Below, in pieces: positions 8,885-18,058 of a stretch of DNA of 64,000 nucleotides (positions are counted from its first letter, which is position 1; each line of letters opens with the position of its first letter). Location of the stretch: NCBI GenBank assembly GCA_035523995.1, contig DATKPQ010000019.1, positions 1 through 64,000 on the forward strand, read 5' to 3'. Source of the stretch: JASHVB01 sp035523995. Its GTDB lineage: Bacteria; Pseudomonadota; Alphaproteobacteria; Acetobacterales; Acetobacteraceae. The position numbers were made by a program, and so were the translations under genes. Below the pieces are notes generated by a model. The model had not been told where the DNA came from and made no database searches. It saw only the letters and a list, made by a program, of their open reading frames with translations.

Positions 8885-8960
8885 GATCGCGTCAGCTCCC
8901 TGCAGCAAGCACCGGCTATTAGAGAAGCGTGAGTCACGCGCCTCATGTCACGCTCCCCAT

Positions 8961-9070
8961 GTCATTGCGGGGAGCGCACCGACGAAGCAATCTTGATCGC
9001 GCAGGCGCACGGATCGACCGTGCGCTTTCCCGGAGGCGACTGCTTCGTCCGCTTCGCTCCCCGCAATGAC
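8961..9070. repeat. Paired REP-like family 1 palindrome
   Basis: The left arm (8961-8992, GTCATTGCGGGGAGCGCACC then GACGAAGCAATC) and the right arm (9039-9070, its inverted form ending CCGCAATGAC) face each other across 46 bases and could fold into a long stem. It lies between the acyl-CoA dehydrogenase and the Cys-rich regulator. Confidence 0.75.
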
Positions 9071-9074
9071 ATAG

Positions 9075-9140
9075 GGTCCATGACGTGAGGTCCATGACGT
9101 GGCGTCCATGACGTGGCGTCCATGGCATGGGGTCCATGGG
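9075..9140 (+). repeat. 14-bp tandem repeat, about 4.7 copies
   Basis: Units GGTCCATGACGTGA, GGTCCATGACGTGG, CGTCCATGACGTGG, CGTCCATGGCATGG and a partial GGTCCATGGG follow one another directly after the REP-like palindrome, just past the 3' end of the minus-strand regulator gene. Confidence 0.85.
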
Positions 9141-9149
9141 TGGTGGCAA

Positions 9150-9788
9150 CTAAGCCGGCGGGACGAACCGGAAGCGGCAGGCATCACCGTCACGCTGCAT
9201 GCAGGCTTGTTGCTCGACTTCGGCGCCCATCAGTCCGGCGAGAAAGCCTACGTCGAAACGGCAGACCTCCGGGTAATCCTTCGACAGGTCATGATAGACG
9301 CAATTCTTGCACTCCACGCGCGGCAGCTTGTCGGCATCCTCGGGCGGGATGGTCCCGGCAATGAACCCGGTCTCGTTCATGATGGCAACGATCTCGGCGA
9401 TCCGCTCGTTGCGGTTCTTGCCGATCAGGCGCGGGATCAGATTGCCGGACAGCTTCACCCCCAAATCGTACATATACTGTGACATTGCTTGCTCCCCCAC
9501 TTGCTCGCGCAGGGTCTGGAGCATCAGCCTGGAGAACCAGGAGTACTGCTTGGGGAACAGGCTGTTGGTACCTTGCTCGGTCAGGACATAAACGTTCTGC
9601 GGCCGGCGGCCGGTCCTGCGCGGAATCCCTTTCCGGACATGCCCCTCCCGCTCGAGTGCCATCAGGTGCTGGTTGACCGCGGTCCGGCTCAGGCCGACAG
9701 CGGCGACCAATTCGTCCAAAGTCGCCCCGGCCTTGTGTTCCATAAGCTGGTTCAGGACGTCCTGCTGGCTGTTTCCCGTCGTCACCAT
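9150..9788 (-). CDS. HTH transcriptional regulator with C-terminal Cys cluster (SufR-like layout)
   Basis: A 212-aa regulator with an N-terminal winged helix (residues 8-70, DELVAAVGLSRTAVNQHLMA) and a C-terminal domain holding five Cys at 160, 163, 176, 196 and 204. The overall plan (HTH then Cys-rich C-terminus, with a CX12C step between 163 and 176) resembles SufR-type iron-sulfur-sensing repressors, but the later spacings differ from the SufR pattern, so the cofactor is uncertain. The start ATG 9788 is supported by a TATAAT -10 on the same strand at 9829-9824, which puts the longer TTG start at 9812 almost on the transcription start. It is divergent to the tandem STAND regulators, which suggests it may control them. 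Confidence 0.8.
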   Translation of the reverse strand: MVTTGNSQQDVLNQLMEHKAGATLDELVAAVGLSRTAVNQHLMALEREGHVRKGIPRRTGRRPQNVYVLTEQGTNSLFPKQYSWFSRLMLQTLREQVGEQAMSQYMYDLGVKLSGNLIPRLIGKNRNERIAEIVAIMNETGFIAGTIPPEDADKLPRVECKNCVYHDLSKDYPEVCRFDVGFLAGLMGAEVEQQACMQRDGDACRFRFVPPA

Positions 9789-9823
9789 CAATTGCTCTAT
9801 CAATCCGGCCAAGCTCGGGACTG

Positions 9824-9829
9824 ATTATA
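9824..9829 (-). promoter_or_regulatory. -10 element of the Cys-rich regulator
   Basis: A consensus TATAAT on the minus strand, about 36 bases before ATG 9788. No good -35 hexamer is visible at 16-18 bases, so the promoter may need an activator or be weak. Confidence 0.5.
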
Positions 9830-9972
9830 GCGCATTTATCTGTGGATTGCGCGTAAATTCCTCCGACGGGTGCCCCGCACCAATCGAGCCCGCCCGCACG
9901 GGCCATCTACGGCTCCCGGCGCCAGAGCACCCACCCCCAAAAGTGCCAGCCCGCCCCTCCGCAATTTCGCCA

Positions 9973-10001
9973 TTGACCCGCGACGCCATTTTATCTATAA
10001 A
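9973..10001 (+). promoter_or_regulatory. Sigma-70-type promoter of the first STAND regulator
   Basis: TTGACC (9973-9978) and TATAAA (9996-10001) are separated by exactly 17 bases. The predicted start near 10008 leaves an untranslated leader of about 48 bases before ATG 10056. Confidence 0.65.
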
Positions 10002-10055
10002 AGCAGTCGAATTGGTGTAAACAAACGCCAGCCAGGGGGCCGAGGTGTCATCGCC

Positions 10056-13025
10056 ATGACCAATCCATGCTCCGACGCGTCGCCGATCCCACTGCACCAC
10101 TCATTGCGCCCGCAGCTCCCGCCAGGATCGCTCCAGGCAAATGCCGCGGCGGAAGCGCGACCGCTCTATGTGTCAGGCGATTGCGAAATCGACCCCTCCC
10201 GGCGGGAGCTGCGAATCGAAGGATCTGCCGTGCCGATTGGTGGTCGTGCCTTTGGCATCATCGAAATCCTGGCGGAGTCGGCCGGCGAACTTGTCACCAA
10301 GGACGAGCTGACCAACCGCATCTGGCAGGGCGCGACGGTCCTGGATAACACGCTTCAGGTCCATGTCGCCGCGCTCCGCAAGGCGCTTGGCAAGCATCGG
10401 GGACTCCTCAAAACCGAGTCCCAACGCGGCTATCGCTTGCTTGGCATTTGGACCATCCGCCATCACCGTCCGGTCGCGCCACCGTTCAGCTACCAGCCAA
10501 TTCCGGTAATTCGCGAAGAATCCTCGGCGACCAATTTGCCCGCGATTCCCGGACGTCTCGTCGGCCGGGCCGCGGTTCTGCACCGATTGACCGACCTGAT
10601 GTCCGCCTATCGCGTCGTGACGCTGACCGGGCCGGGCGGCATCGGAAAAACCGCGCTCGCCGTCAAAATCGGCCACCGCCTCCGCGTCGATTTCCCGGAC
10701 GGCACCTGGCTGGTCGAACTCGCATCCCTGTCCGATCCGGCCCTCGTGCCCTCGGCGGTGGCACGCGCGGCCGGCCTCAAGCTCGGCGGCGAGCGGATTT
10801 CCGCCGAAACGGTTGCGCGCGCAATCGGCGACCGCAAGATCCTTTTGATCCTCGACAATTGCGAGCATGTCATCGAGGCGGCGGCCTCCCTCGCGGAACT
10901 GCTGGTGCGCCTCTGTCCGCGGACCACAATCCTGGCCACCAGCCGCGAATTGCTCCAGATCAACGGAGAGTACATCTGCCGCGTGCCGCCGCTCGACGTG
11001 CCGGCGCCCGGAAAGCAGGACCCAGACGAACTACTGGGGCACGCCGCAGTCGGCTTGTTTGTGTCCCGGGCCCAAAGCTTTGACGCCGACTTTACCGGCC
11101 GAAATCCGGACCTGCAGGCAATCGCCGCGATCTGCCGGCACCTGGACGGCATCCCGCTTGCCATCGAATTCGCCGCGGCCACGGCGGCCGCGCTTGGGGT
11201 TCGCCAGGTCGCTGATGGGCTGCGTGATCGCTTCACACTGCTGACCAGAGGCCGCCGGACTGCCGTCGCGCGGCACCGTACACTGCGCGCGACCCTGGAT
11301 TGGAGCTACGAGTTGCTTCCAGGCCAGGAACAATTCGTGTTGCGCTGGTTGGCCGTGTTCCCTGCCGGCTTCACCCTGGATGCCGCCGCCGCCGTGATGC
11401 GCGAAAGCGGCCTCGATCGATCGGCTGTGGCAGACGCCATTGCCAGCCTCGTCGCCAAATCCTTGGTCACGCTCGACGAATCTGAACAATCCTCGCGCTG
11501 GCGGCTGCTGGAAACCATTCGTGCCTATGGATTGGAGAAGCTGGCACGGCACGGCGAGACCACGCGCGCAGCGCGGCACCATGCCGCGTATTTCCGCGAC
11601 GTTTTTGCTCTCACCTCCGGGTTCCTCTCGCGGCAGTCGAGTGAGGACCTGGCCCGCCACGGCCGCGAGATCGATAACGTCCGTGCCGCGCTCGATTGGT
11701 GCTTTGCTGCCGACGGGGATGCCGCCATCGGCATCGATCTCACGGCCGCTTTCGCGCCGGTCTGGATGAACCTGTCGCTGATGGTCGAATGCTGCGACCG
11801 CTGTGAAGCCGCGCTATGCCACATTGCACCCGGCACATCGTCGCGTGCGCTGCAGCCCATGTGGCTGCGAATCGCGCTTGGGAGTTCGCTCATTGCCACG
11901 CTTGGGCCATCGGAACGGTCGCTGCAGGTCCTGATCGAGGCGTTGGAAACGGCAGACGCCCTGAATGACCCGGGCGCCCAGGCGCGTTCGCTCTCTGTTC
12001 TTGCGACCGCCTACACCTATCGCGGGGAGTACGCCGAGGCGCAAAACGCAGTGGAGCGGCTGCGCCAGGCCGCGACCCGGATCGGCGATCCCGCCCTGGT
12101 GGTCGTGGCCGATCGCTTGCTCGGGGTGACGCTGGTGACCGCCGGCCGCCTGCGCGACGGCCAGCAATCCCTGGAGCGCGTCCTGCATGCCCCCGATACG
12201 CCGCACGATATGCGGCGCTCGACCTGGCGCCACTCGGAACACCGCGCGATGGCGCGGGCGATGCTGGCCCGCGCATTGTGGCTGCAAGGCTTTACGGACC
12301 AGGCAGTCTCCCAGGCGCAGGCGAGCCTTGAGGACCTTCGCAGCACGGACCATCCGCTGTCGCTCTGCCGCGCCCTCTATTACGGCATATGCCGGATTGC
12401 CCCGATGACCGGGGACTTTGTAACGGCCGAGCGAGCGATATCACGGCTGATCGAGACGGCGACCGCCTTGAACGCACATTTCTGGGTGACGACGGGACAT
12501 CTGCTGCAAGGCAAGCTGGCCGTCGAACGCGGCGAATTCGCCAACGGCCTGGCGATACTCCGCGCCGCCTTCGATACCTGCCGGCGCAGCGGATGGCGCA
12601 TTTCCCATCAGGAGTTCCAGGCTGCTTTGGCCATCGCGCTCGCCGGTACCGGCCATGCCCCAGAGGCGCTCGGGACCCTGGATGCCGCGATTGCCGACGC
12701 CGGCGCGCACGAGAGCAGCCGGCTCTGGTATGTCCCGGAGGTGCTGCGCATCAAAGGCGAGATCGCGCTGCCCCCAGCCCCGGACGGATCTTTCCAGGTC
12801 GCCGAAACCTGCTTCTTGCAGGCGGCCGAGATGGCGGCCGGCCAAGGCGCATTGTTCTGGGAGCTGCGTATTGCCCTGAGCCTCGCCCGTGTGCGGGTGA
12901 TGCAGGGGCGCGGCCCGGAGGCGCGGCAATTGCTTGAGCCGACCTACGGCCGCTTCACGGAGGGCTTCGACACGGCCGATCTGCACGCCGCCCGTGCGAT
13001 GCTGGAGACGCACCCCCTCCCATAG
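10056..13025 (+). CDS. Winged-helix STAND ATPase regulator with helical repeats (paralogue 1)
   Basis: A 989-aa cytoplasmic signalling protein. Domains: OmpR/PhoB-type winged helix at about 37-133 (LVTKDELTNRIWQGATVLDN, ending RGYRLLG), linker, then a P-loop NTPase of the AAA/NB-ARC class with Walker A GPGGIGKT at 192-199 and Walker B ILLILDNCE at 262-270, and a C-terminal TPR-like array over the last 430 residues. Proteins of this plan are thought to switch DNA binding when the sensor repeats bind a ligand. The start ATG 10056 has GAGGTG eight bases upstream; the frame extends 5' to 9870 across the promoter. The next gene is its paralogue. The ligand is unknown. Confidence 0.88.
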   Translation: MTNPCSDASPIPLHHSLRPQLPPGSLQANAAAEARPLYVSGDCEIDPSRRELRIEGSAVPIGGRAFGIIEILAESAGELVTKDELTNRIWQGATVLDNTLQVHVAALRKALGKHRGLLKTESQRGYRLLGIWTIRHHRPVAPPFSYQPIPVIREESSATNLPAIPGRLVGRAAVLHRLTDLMSAYRVVTLTGPGGIGKTALAVKIGHRLRVDFPDGTWLVELASLSDPALVPSAVARAAGLKLGGERISAETVARAIGDRKILLILDNCEHVIEAAASLAELLVRLCPRTTILATSRELLQINGEYICRVPPLDVPAPGKQDPDELLGHAAVGLFVSRAQSFDADFTGRNPDLQAIAAICRHLDGIPLAIEFAAATAAALGVRQVADGLRDRFTLLTRGRRTAVARHRTLRATLDWSYELLPGQEQFVLRWLAVFPAGFTLDAAAAVMRESGLDRSAVADAIASLVAKSLVTLDESEQSSRWRLLETIRAYGLEKLARHGETTRAARHHAAYFRDVFALTSGFLSRQSSEDLARHGREIDNVRAALDWCFAADGDAAIGIDLTAAFAPVWMNLSLMVECCDRCEAALCHIAPGTSSRALQPMWLRIALGSSLIATLGPSERSLQVLIEALETADALNDPGAQARSLSVLATAYTYRGEYAEAQNAVERLRQAATRIGDPALVVVADRLLGVTLVTAGRLRDGQQSLERVLHAPDTPHDMRRSTWRHSEHRAMARAMLARALWLQGFTDQAVSQAQASLEDLRSTDHPLSLCRALYYGICRIAPMTGDFVTAERAISRLIETATALNAHFWVTTGHLLQGKLAVERGEFANGLAILRAAFDTCRRSGWRISHQEFQAALAIALAGTGHAPEALGTLDAAIADAGAHESSRLWYVPEVLRIKGEIALPPAPDGSFQVAETCFLQAAEMAAGQGALFWELRIALSLARVRVMQGRGPEARQLLEPTYGRFTEGFDTADLHAARAMLETHPLP

Positions 13026-13084
13026 TCGCACGACCTTTTCTTGCCGCCGCCGGTTTTCTGAAGAATCCTGACGAAAGGTGAATC

Positions 13085-13165
13085 ATGGCGCGTCGGGATG
13101 AGTGGGGGCAGTGTTCAGCCGGTCTACGCGACTGTCGAATGCGAGATCGACCTCGCACGGCGTGA
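13085..13165 (+). CDS. Short ORF overlapping the start of paralogue 2
   Basis: An ATG at 13085 with a clear AAAGGTG Shine-Dalgarno opens a 26-codon frame ending around 13165, in a different frame from the regulator that begins at 13098. The regulator's own ATG has little of its own ribosome site. The short frame could act as a coupling leader, or simply be a chance ORF sharing the site. Confidence 0.2.
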   Translation: MARRDEWGQCSAGLRDCRMRDRPRTA

Positions 13166-15938
13166 GCTTCGCATTCGCGGGACGCCGGTGCCTCTCGGCG
13201 GACGGGCCTTCGAAATCGTCGAGGTTCTGGCGCGATCTTCCGGCCAGCTCGTCACCAAGGACGAATTGATCGATCGCATCTGGCCCGGCACGGCAGTCCT
13301 GGAGAACACGCTTCAGGTTCACGCCACCGCCATCCGCAAAGCCCTCGGCCCCCATCGCGCGCTGCTGAAGACCGAGTCGGGACGCGGCTATCGCTTGCTC
13401 GGGGACTGGGTGGTCCGCCATCACGATTTGGCGAGGCCGCCGGCTCGCATCGTCCAGGTGCGCGAGCCGGCCAATCCACCGGACAGCAACTTTCCGGCTG
13501 GTGTCCCACTCGTGGGCCGGACCGGGGCGTTGCAGCAACTGCGCGACCTGGCGTCCGCCTATCGCGTGGTAACGCTGACCGGGCCAAGCGGCATCGGCAA
13601 GACCACGCTCGCCCTGGAAACGGCGCGAGCCGTGCTGGGCGAGTTCGCCGACGGTGGAAAGCTGGTGGAATTTGGATCGCTGTCGGACCCCGCTTTGGTG
13701 CCCTCGGCGGTGGCGCGCGCGCTGGAACTGAAGCCAACCGGCGAAGAGATTTCCGCGGCATCGGTCGCGCGAGCGGTCGGCGCCCGGAACCTGCTGTTGG
13801 TGTTGGATAATTGCGAGCATGTCATCGATGCGGCGGCGACCATGGCCGAGGCACTCGTGCGGCTGTGCCCGAACGTCACGATGCTCGCGACCAGCCGAGA
13901 GATTCTGCGAATCGAGGGCGAGTGTACCTATCGCGTTCCGCCGCTCGACGTGCCGGCAGTTGGAAACTGGGAACCCGGTCACATCCTGGGCTACAGCGCC
14001 GTGGAATTGTTCGTTGCCAGAGCCGAAGCCCAAGGATCGGAGAATGTATCGCGCAGCGAGATCCTGCCCATCGTCGCCGGCATCTGCCGTCGCCTCGACG
14101 GCATTCCCCTAGCAATCGAATTTGCCGCGGCCCGCGCCGCCGTATTGGGAACCGAGGAGGTGGCGGCAAGCCTGCGCGATCGCTTCGCCGCGCTGACCAG
14201 CGGCCGGCGTACCGCCGTTGCCCGGCACCGGACACTGCGTGCGGCGCTTGATTGGAGCTATGAACTGCTTCCGGAGGCGGAGAAATACCTGCTCCGCCGC
14301 TGCGGCGTTTTTGCCGGAGGCTTTACCCTGGAAGCCGTGACCGCGCTCGTCGAGGATCTCGCCGGCAGCGGCCCGCCCGTGGCTGAAACCATAGCGAATC
14401 TTGTCGCCAAATCATTGGTCACTTTCGATCCGGTGGAGTCGAACGGGCGCTGGAGGCTGCTGGAAACCACGCGGGCCTACGTCACCGAGAAACTCCTGTC
14501 AGGCGGAGAAGCCGCCCAGGTCAACCGGCGTCATGCCGAGTGCTTCCGCGACCTCTTCTCTTGGCTTGCCGGATCAGCCGCGCCTTCCGATCAGGACATC
14601 GCTCGCTATGCTCGGGAAATCGACAATGCGCGGGCCGCGCTCGAGTGGGCTTTTTCGGACGCGGGTAATCCTGACATTGCCGTATCGCTGACCGTCGAGG
14701 TCGTGCCACTGTGGATGCATCTATCGCTGCTGGAGGAGTGCCGAGGCGCCGTGATGCGGGCCCTTGCGACTCTCGCCGCCACACCGAACGGGGATACGCG
14801 CCTTGAAATGCGGCTGCACGCCGCGCTGGGGGCCTCGCTGGCGTGGGTCGGAGGTGCTGTTCCCGAAATCGAGGCTGCATGGGAAAGGACCCTGCAGCTT
14901 GCAGAAACTCTTGGCGATGTCGACCATCAATTGCGCGCGCTGTGGGGGTTGTGGCTGCTGAAAGATCGGCAGGCTCTTGCACTGGCTCAGCAGTTCTCCG
15001 CGGTCGCGGCGACGCCCGCCGATCGGTTGCTGGGCGAGCGCATGGTCGGCGTCTCGCAGCACTATCTCGGCAACCAGGTGATGGCGCGGCGCCATATAGA
15101 GCATGTCATCACCGACGATCTTATTCACGAGTCCGGCTCGCGCATTGTTCGCTTTCAGATTGACCAACGATCGGCGGCGCGGGCGTTCCACGCGCGGATT
15201 TTGTGGCTTCAGGGTTTTCCTGACCAGGCGATAAGAGCAGTGGAAAGCCTGGTAGAGCATGCGCAGAAGGCGGATCATGCGAATTCGCTGTGCCATGCGA
15301 CGGCCATCGCTGCGTGCCCCATCGCGCTATGGGCCGGCGACCTGGATCGCTGCCAATATTACATCGATCTTCTGCGCGACTTCTCCAGGCGGCATACCTT
15401 GGCTCTCTGGCGTGCCTTTGGCCGTGCGCATCAGGGCGTATTGCTCGTCAGGCGCGGCGATCTCCAGGGTGGATTGACGCTGCTTCGCACGGGGCTCGAC
15501 GCATTCGGCGCTGCCTTCGCAGGATATCGCGTGCTGATATTTCTTGTCGAACAGGCGGCAGCGCTGGGCCAGGCGGGTCAGATCTCGGCAGCGATTGCCG
15601 CCATCAATGAAGCGGCCCATCGGTCCGAGAGCACCGCGGAGCGATGGATTATTCCGGAGCTGTTGCGCATCAAGGGAGAACTGCTGTTGTTACAAGCCGC
15701 GCCCGGGGCATCCTCCGTCGCCGGCCTGCTATTTCAGGAGTCGATCGAACGCGCGCGCGGTCAGGGCGCGCAGTCGTGGGAACTGCGTGGTGCGATGAGC
15801 CTCGCGCGGTTGTGGCGCCAGGATGGACGGGTGGCCGAGGCACGCGATCTGCTCATCGGGACATACGGGAAGTTCACCGAAGGGTTCCGAACCACCGATC
15901 TGGCCGCCGCAAAAAACCAGATAGCAGAATTGGAATAG
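13098..15938 (+). CDS. Winged-helix STAND ATPase regulator with helical repeats (paralogue 2)
   Basis: A 946-aa paralogue of the preceding gene with the same order: winged helix at about 8-105, Walker A GPSGIGKT at 162-169, Walker B LLLVLDNCE at 231-239, TPR-like C-terminus. The first 560 residues of the two align almost without gaps (for example both contain SAYRVVTLTGP, DPALVPSAVARA and RTAVARHRTLRA), while the C-terminal sensor parts have diverged. That is what a tandem duplication followed by sensor divergence would give. The start ATG 13098 lies 72 bases after the first gene and has a poor ribosome site, so translation may depend on the upstream gene. Confidence 0.87.
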   Translation: MSGGSVQPVYATVECEIDLARRELRIRGTPVPLGGRAFEIVEVLARSSGQLVTKDELIDRIWPGTAVLENTLQVHATAIRKALGPHRALLKTESGRGYRLLGDWVVRHHDLARPPARIVQVREPANPPDSNFPAGVPLVGRTGALQQLRDLASAYRVVTLTGPSGIGKTTLALETARAVLGEFADGGKLVEFGSLSDPALVPSAVARALELKPTGEEISAASVARAVGARNLLLVLDNCEHVIDAAATMAEALVRLCPNVTMLATSREILRIEGECTYRVPPLDVPAVGNWEPGHILGYSAVELFVARAEAQGSENVSRSEILPIVAGICRRLDGIPLAIEFAAARAAVLGTEEVAASLRDRFAALTSGRRTAVARHRTLRAALDWSYELLPEAEKYLLRRCGVFAGGFTLEAVTALVEDLAGSGPPVAETIANLVAKSLVTFDPVESNGRWRLLETTRAYVTEKLLSGGEAAQVNRRHAECFRDLFSWLAGSAAPSDQDIARYAREIDNARAALEWAFSDAGNPDIAVSLTVEVVPLWMHLSLLEECRGAVMRALATLAATPNGDTRLEMRLHAALGASLAWVGGAVPEIEAAWERTLQLAETLGDVDHQLRALWGLWLLKDRQALALAQQFSAVAATPADRLLGERMVGVSQHYLGNQVMARRHIEHVITDDLIHESGSRIVRFQIDQRSAARAFHARILWLQGFPDQAIRAVESLVEHAQKADHANSLCHATAIAACPIALWAGDLDRCQYYIDLLRDFSRRHTLALWRAFGRAHQGVLLVRRGDLQGGLTLLRTGLDAFGAAFAGYRVLIFLVEQAAALGQAGQISAAIAAINEAAHRSESTAERWIIPELLRIKGELLLLQAAPGASSVAGLLFQESIERARGQGAQSWELRGAMSLARLWRQDGRVAEARDLLIGTYGKFTEGFRTTDLAAAKNQIAELE

Positions 15939-15972
15939 GGCCGGGCAGGCGTGGGCGATGGCCTCCCCTTCC

Positions 15973-15996
15973 GGTCATGGCCGGGTCAAGCCCCGT
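15973..15996 (+). repeat. REP-like family 2, single arm
   Basis: GGTCATGGCCGGGTCAAGCC is one arm of the second dispersed palindromic repeat, seen as an inverted pair at 60388-60497. It lies between the STAND regulators and the convergent porin pseudogene. Confidence 0.5.
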
Positions 15997-16113
15997 GAGC
16001 AGCTGCACGAGGCGAGGGCGGAGGCATGCTCGCGCTTTCATGATGCCTATGGGTTGCAGCCCGGCCGTGACGTCGTGCGATCGGCCCTCTGTCAAGCTCA
16101 CTTGCGGTTGCTA

Positions 16114-16691
16114 TCAAAACTCGCCACTTGCCTTGAACCCGAACACAGCCGCGTTATGGATATTCCCCTGGGCGTTCGGTCGAAATACGTATTGGAACTC
16201 CGGCCCGAAATCCAAACCGCAGTATACGTGGATGTTGTAGTTCACTTCCAGAATCATTTCGCCGGCACCATAAATCTCCTGCACCGGCGAGACGTTGTCG
16301 CCGAACAGATGGCTGTCGTTGGCGCCGGATCGGTTGACGAAGATCACATGCGTGGAAAAGCCCGTTGGTCCCGCCAGTTCCTGCCAGTCGATGTCGGCCG
16401 AGACCGCAATCTGGTTGGCCGACGTCGCGCCTTGCTGGGCGCCCCTGGTATTCCCGGCAAATTCCGCCACAGCGCTGAATTGCAGGTAAATACCGCGGCT
16501 TTCCAGCTCTGGCCGAAGACCGCCCCAATCGCCGAGCAAGTGCTCGCCGGACGGCGGCGTGAACGCGATGCTCGTGGGATCGAAGGCGGCCGAGAAAATA
16601 TCGAGGCCCGGAGCATTGCCCGGAGTCCGGGCTGCCGCGGACCCATCGCGGCGGCCCAGATGGGCAGCGCCAAAGCAGCAGCGTGTTTCAC
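16114..16691 (-). pseudogene. Broken carbohydrate-selective porin (OprB family)
   Basis: Reading from 16691, GTG opens a signal-peptide-like stretch (KHAAALALPIWAAA) overlapping the MFS stop by GTGA. The mature OprB N-terminus, including LLGDWGGLRPELESRGI, is in another frame, so a frameshift separates them. After the early-barrel segment PVQEIYGAGE the sequence jumps straight to the family's C-terminal strands (LEVNYNIHVYCGLDF to FGFKASGEF), so roughly 250 central residues are missing from a protein usually of 400 or more. Frameshift plus internal deletion make it non-functional. The overlap with the MFS gene suggests the intact ancestor formed a sugar-uptake operon. Confidence 0.8.
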
Positions 16692-18058
16692 AACGTCCTC
16701 GCCTGCGCTTGCGGCTGGTGCGGCGAGGTTCCGACGTCCAGCGCGGCCTCGATTTGCTCCAGGCTGCGTCCCTTCGTCTCCGGCACCGTCATGGCCACGA
16801 ACGCCAGCGCAACCAAGCTCAACACCCCATAGACCAGGAAGGCGCCCGTACTGCCGACCGCTCCCACCAGGTTGAGGAACGTGAGTGAAACGATCAGATT
16901 GAACGCCCAGTTGGCGACGGTGGCGAGGCTCATCGCCCGGCCGCGCAATGCCAGCGGGAAGATCTCCGCGATCAGCAGCCAGAACACCGGGCCCAGGCCG
17001 ATGGCGAAGAAGCCGACATAGGCGGCCACCGACAGCACCGCGATCCACGCCAATTCGCCCGACGTGCCGGCAAGAAAAGCCGCTGACAGCACGAACAATG
17101 TGACGGCCATGCCGCCAAGGCTCCAGTAGAGAAGCTGCCGCCGGCCGAGCCGGTCGATCAGCCAGATCGACACCACGGTCATGATCACATTCACCGCGCC
17201 GACACCGGCTGTCGCCAGGATGGACGTCGCGGCGGACGACAGGCCGGCCGACTGGAAGATGATCGGCGCGAAGTAGATGACGGTGTTGATTCCGGTGACC
17301 TGCTGGAACATCGCCAGCCCGACGCCGATGATCAGCGGCTTGCGCAGGCGTGGCGCCGCCAGTTCCCACGCGCTGGTCAGCTTGCTGCCTTCTCGGGCGA
17401 TGTCCCGGCGCAGCGAGGCCAGTTCCTGCGACACGTCGGCGGTGCCGCGCAGCCGCTGGAGCACGCTTTCCGCGTCGAACACCCGGCCGTGTCCGGCGAG
17501 CCAACGCGGGCTTTCCGGCAGCACCAGCATGCCAACGGCCAACACGACGCCAGGCACGGCACCCAGTGCCAGCATCCAGCGCCATCCCCCGGTTGCGCTG
17601 GCCAGCGCGTAGCCGACGAGATAGGACACCAATATCCCGGCGGTGATGCAGAGCTGGTTCAGCGATACGATCGCGCCACGATCGCTCGCGGGCGCGATTT
17701 CCGCGAGATAGAGCGGCGTCAGCATCGATGCTACACCGATGGCCACACCGACGAAGAAGCGGCCGATCAACAGAACAGCGACGCCCTGTGCGATGGCCGA
17801 AATCACCGCGCCGGCGATGAACACAAGGCCGGCGCCCAGGATCACGCGGCGGCGGCCGGCCCGGTCCGACAGGTAGCCGACCATCGCGGCGCCGATCGCT
17901 GCCCCCGCGAGCGCGATAGCGACCACCACGCCTTGCATGGTCGGCGACAGGGACATCACGTGGCGGATGAAGATCAGTGCACCGGAAATAACACCCGTGT
18001 CGTAGCCGAACAGCAGGCCGCCCAGTGCGGCTATGGCAGCGATGAGATAGAAACTCAT
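16688..18058 (-). CDS. MFS sugar porter (SP family)
   Basis: A 456-aa proton/sugar symporter of the inner membrane. Sugar-porter signatures are all present: GYLSDRAGRRR after helix 2, PESPRWL before the central loop, DRLGRR after helix 8 and PETKGRSLEQIE after helix 12. ATG 18058 has GAGGA seven bases upstream; the long 5' extension is not coding. Its stop overlaps the GTG of the broken OprB porin. A divergent SDR gene shares the 413-bp upstream region. The sugar cannot be told from sequence alone; xylose-, galactose- or inositol-type substrates are all possible. Confidence 0.92.
   Translation of the reverse strand: MSFYLIAAIAALGGLLFGYDTGVISGALIFIRHVMSLSPTMQGVVVAIALAGAAIGAAMVGYLSDRAGRRRVILGAGLVFIAGAVISAIAQGVAVLLIGRFFVGVAIGVASMLTPLYLAEIAPASDRGAIVSLNQLCITAGILVSYLVGYALASATGGWRWMLALGAVPGVVLAVGMLVLPESPRWLAGHGRVFDAESVLQRLRGTADVSQELASLRRDIAREGSKLTSAWELAAPRLRKPLIIGVGLAMFQQVTGINTVIYFAPIIFQSAGLSSAATSILATAGVGAVNVIMTVVSIWLIDRLGRRQLLYWSLGGMAVTLFVLSAAFLAGTSGELAWIAVLSVAAYVGFFAIGLGPVFWLLIAEIFPLALRGRAMSLATVANWAFNLIVSLTFLNLVGAVGSTGAFLVYGVLSLVALAFVAMTVPETKGRSLEQIEAALDVGTSPHQPQAQARTL

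Noticed and set aside
7685..8932. 415-codon plus-strand frame
   Set aside because: Antisense to the acyl-CoA dehydrogenase; no recognisable motifs and no ribosome site.
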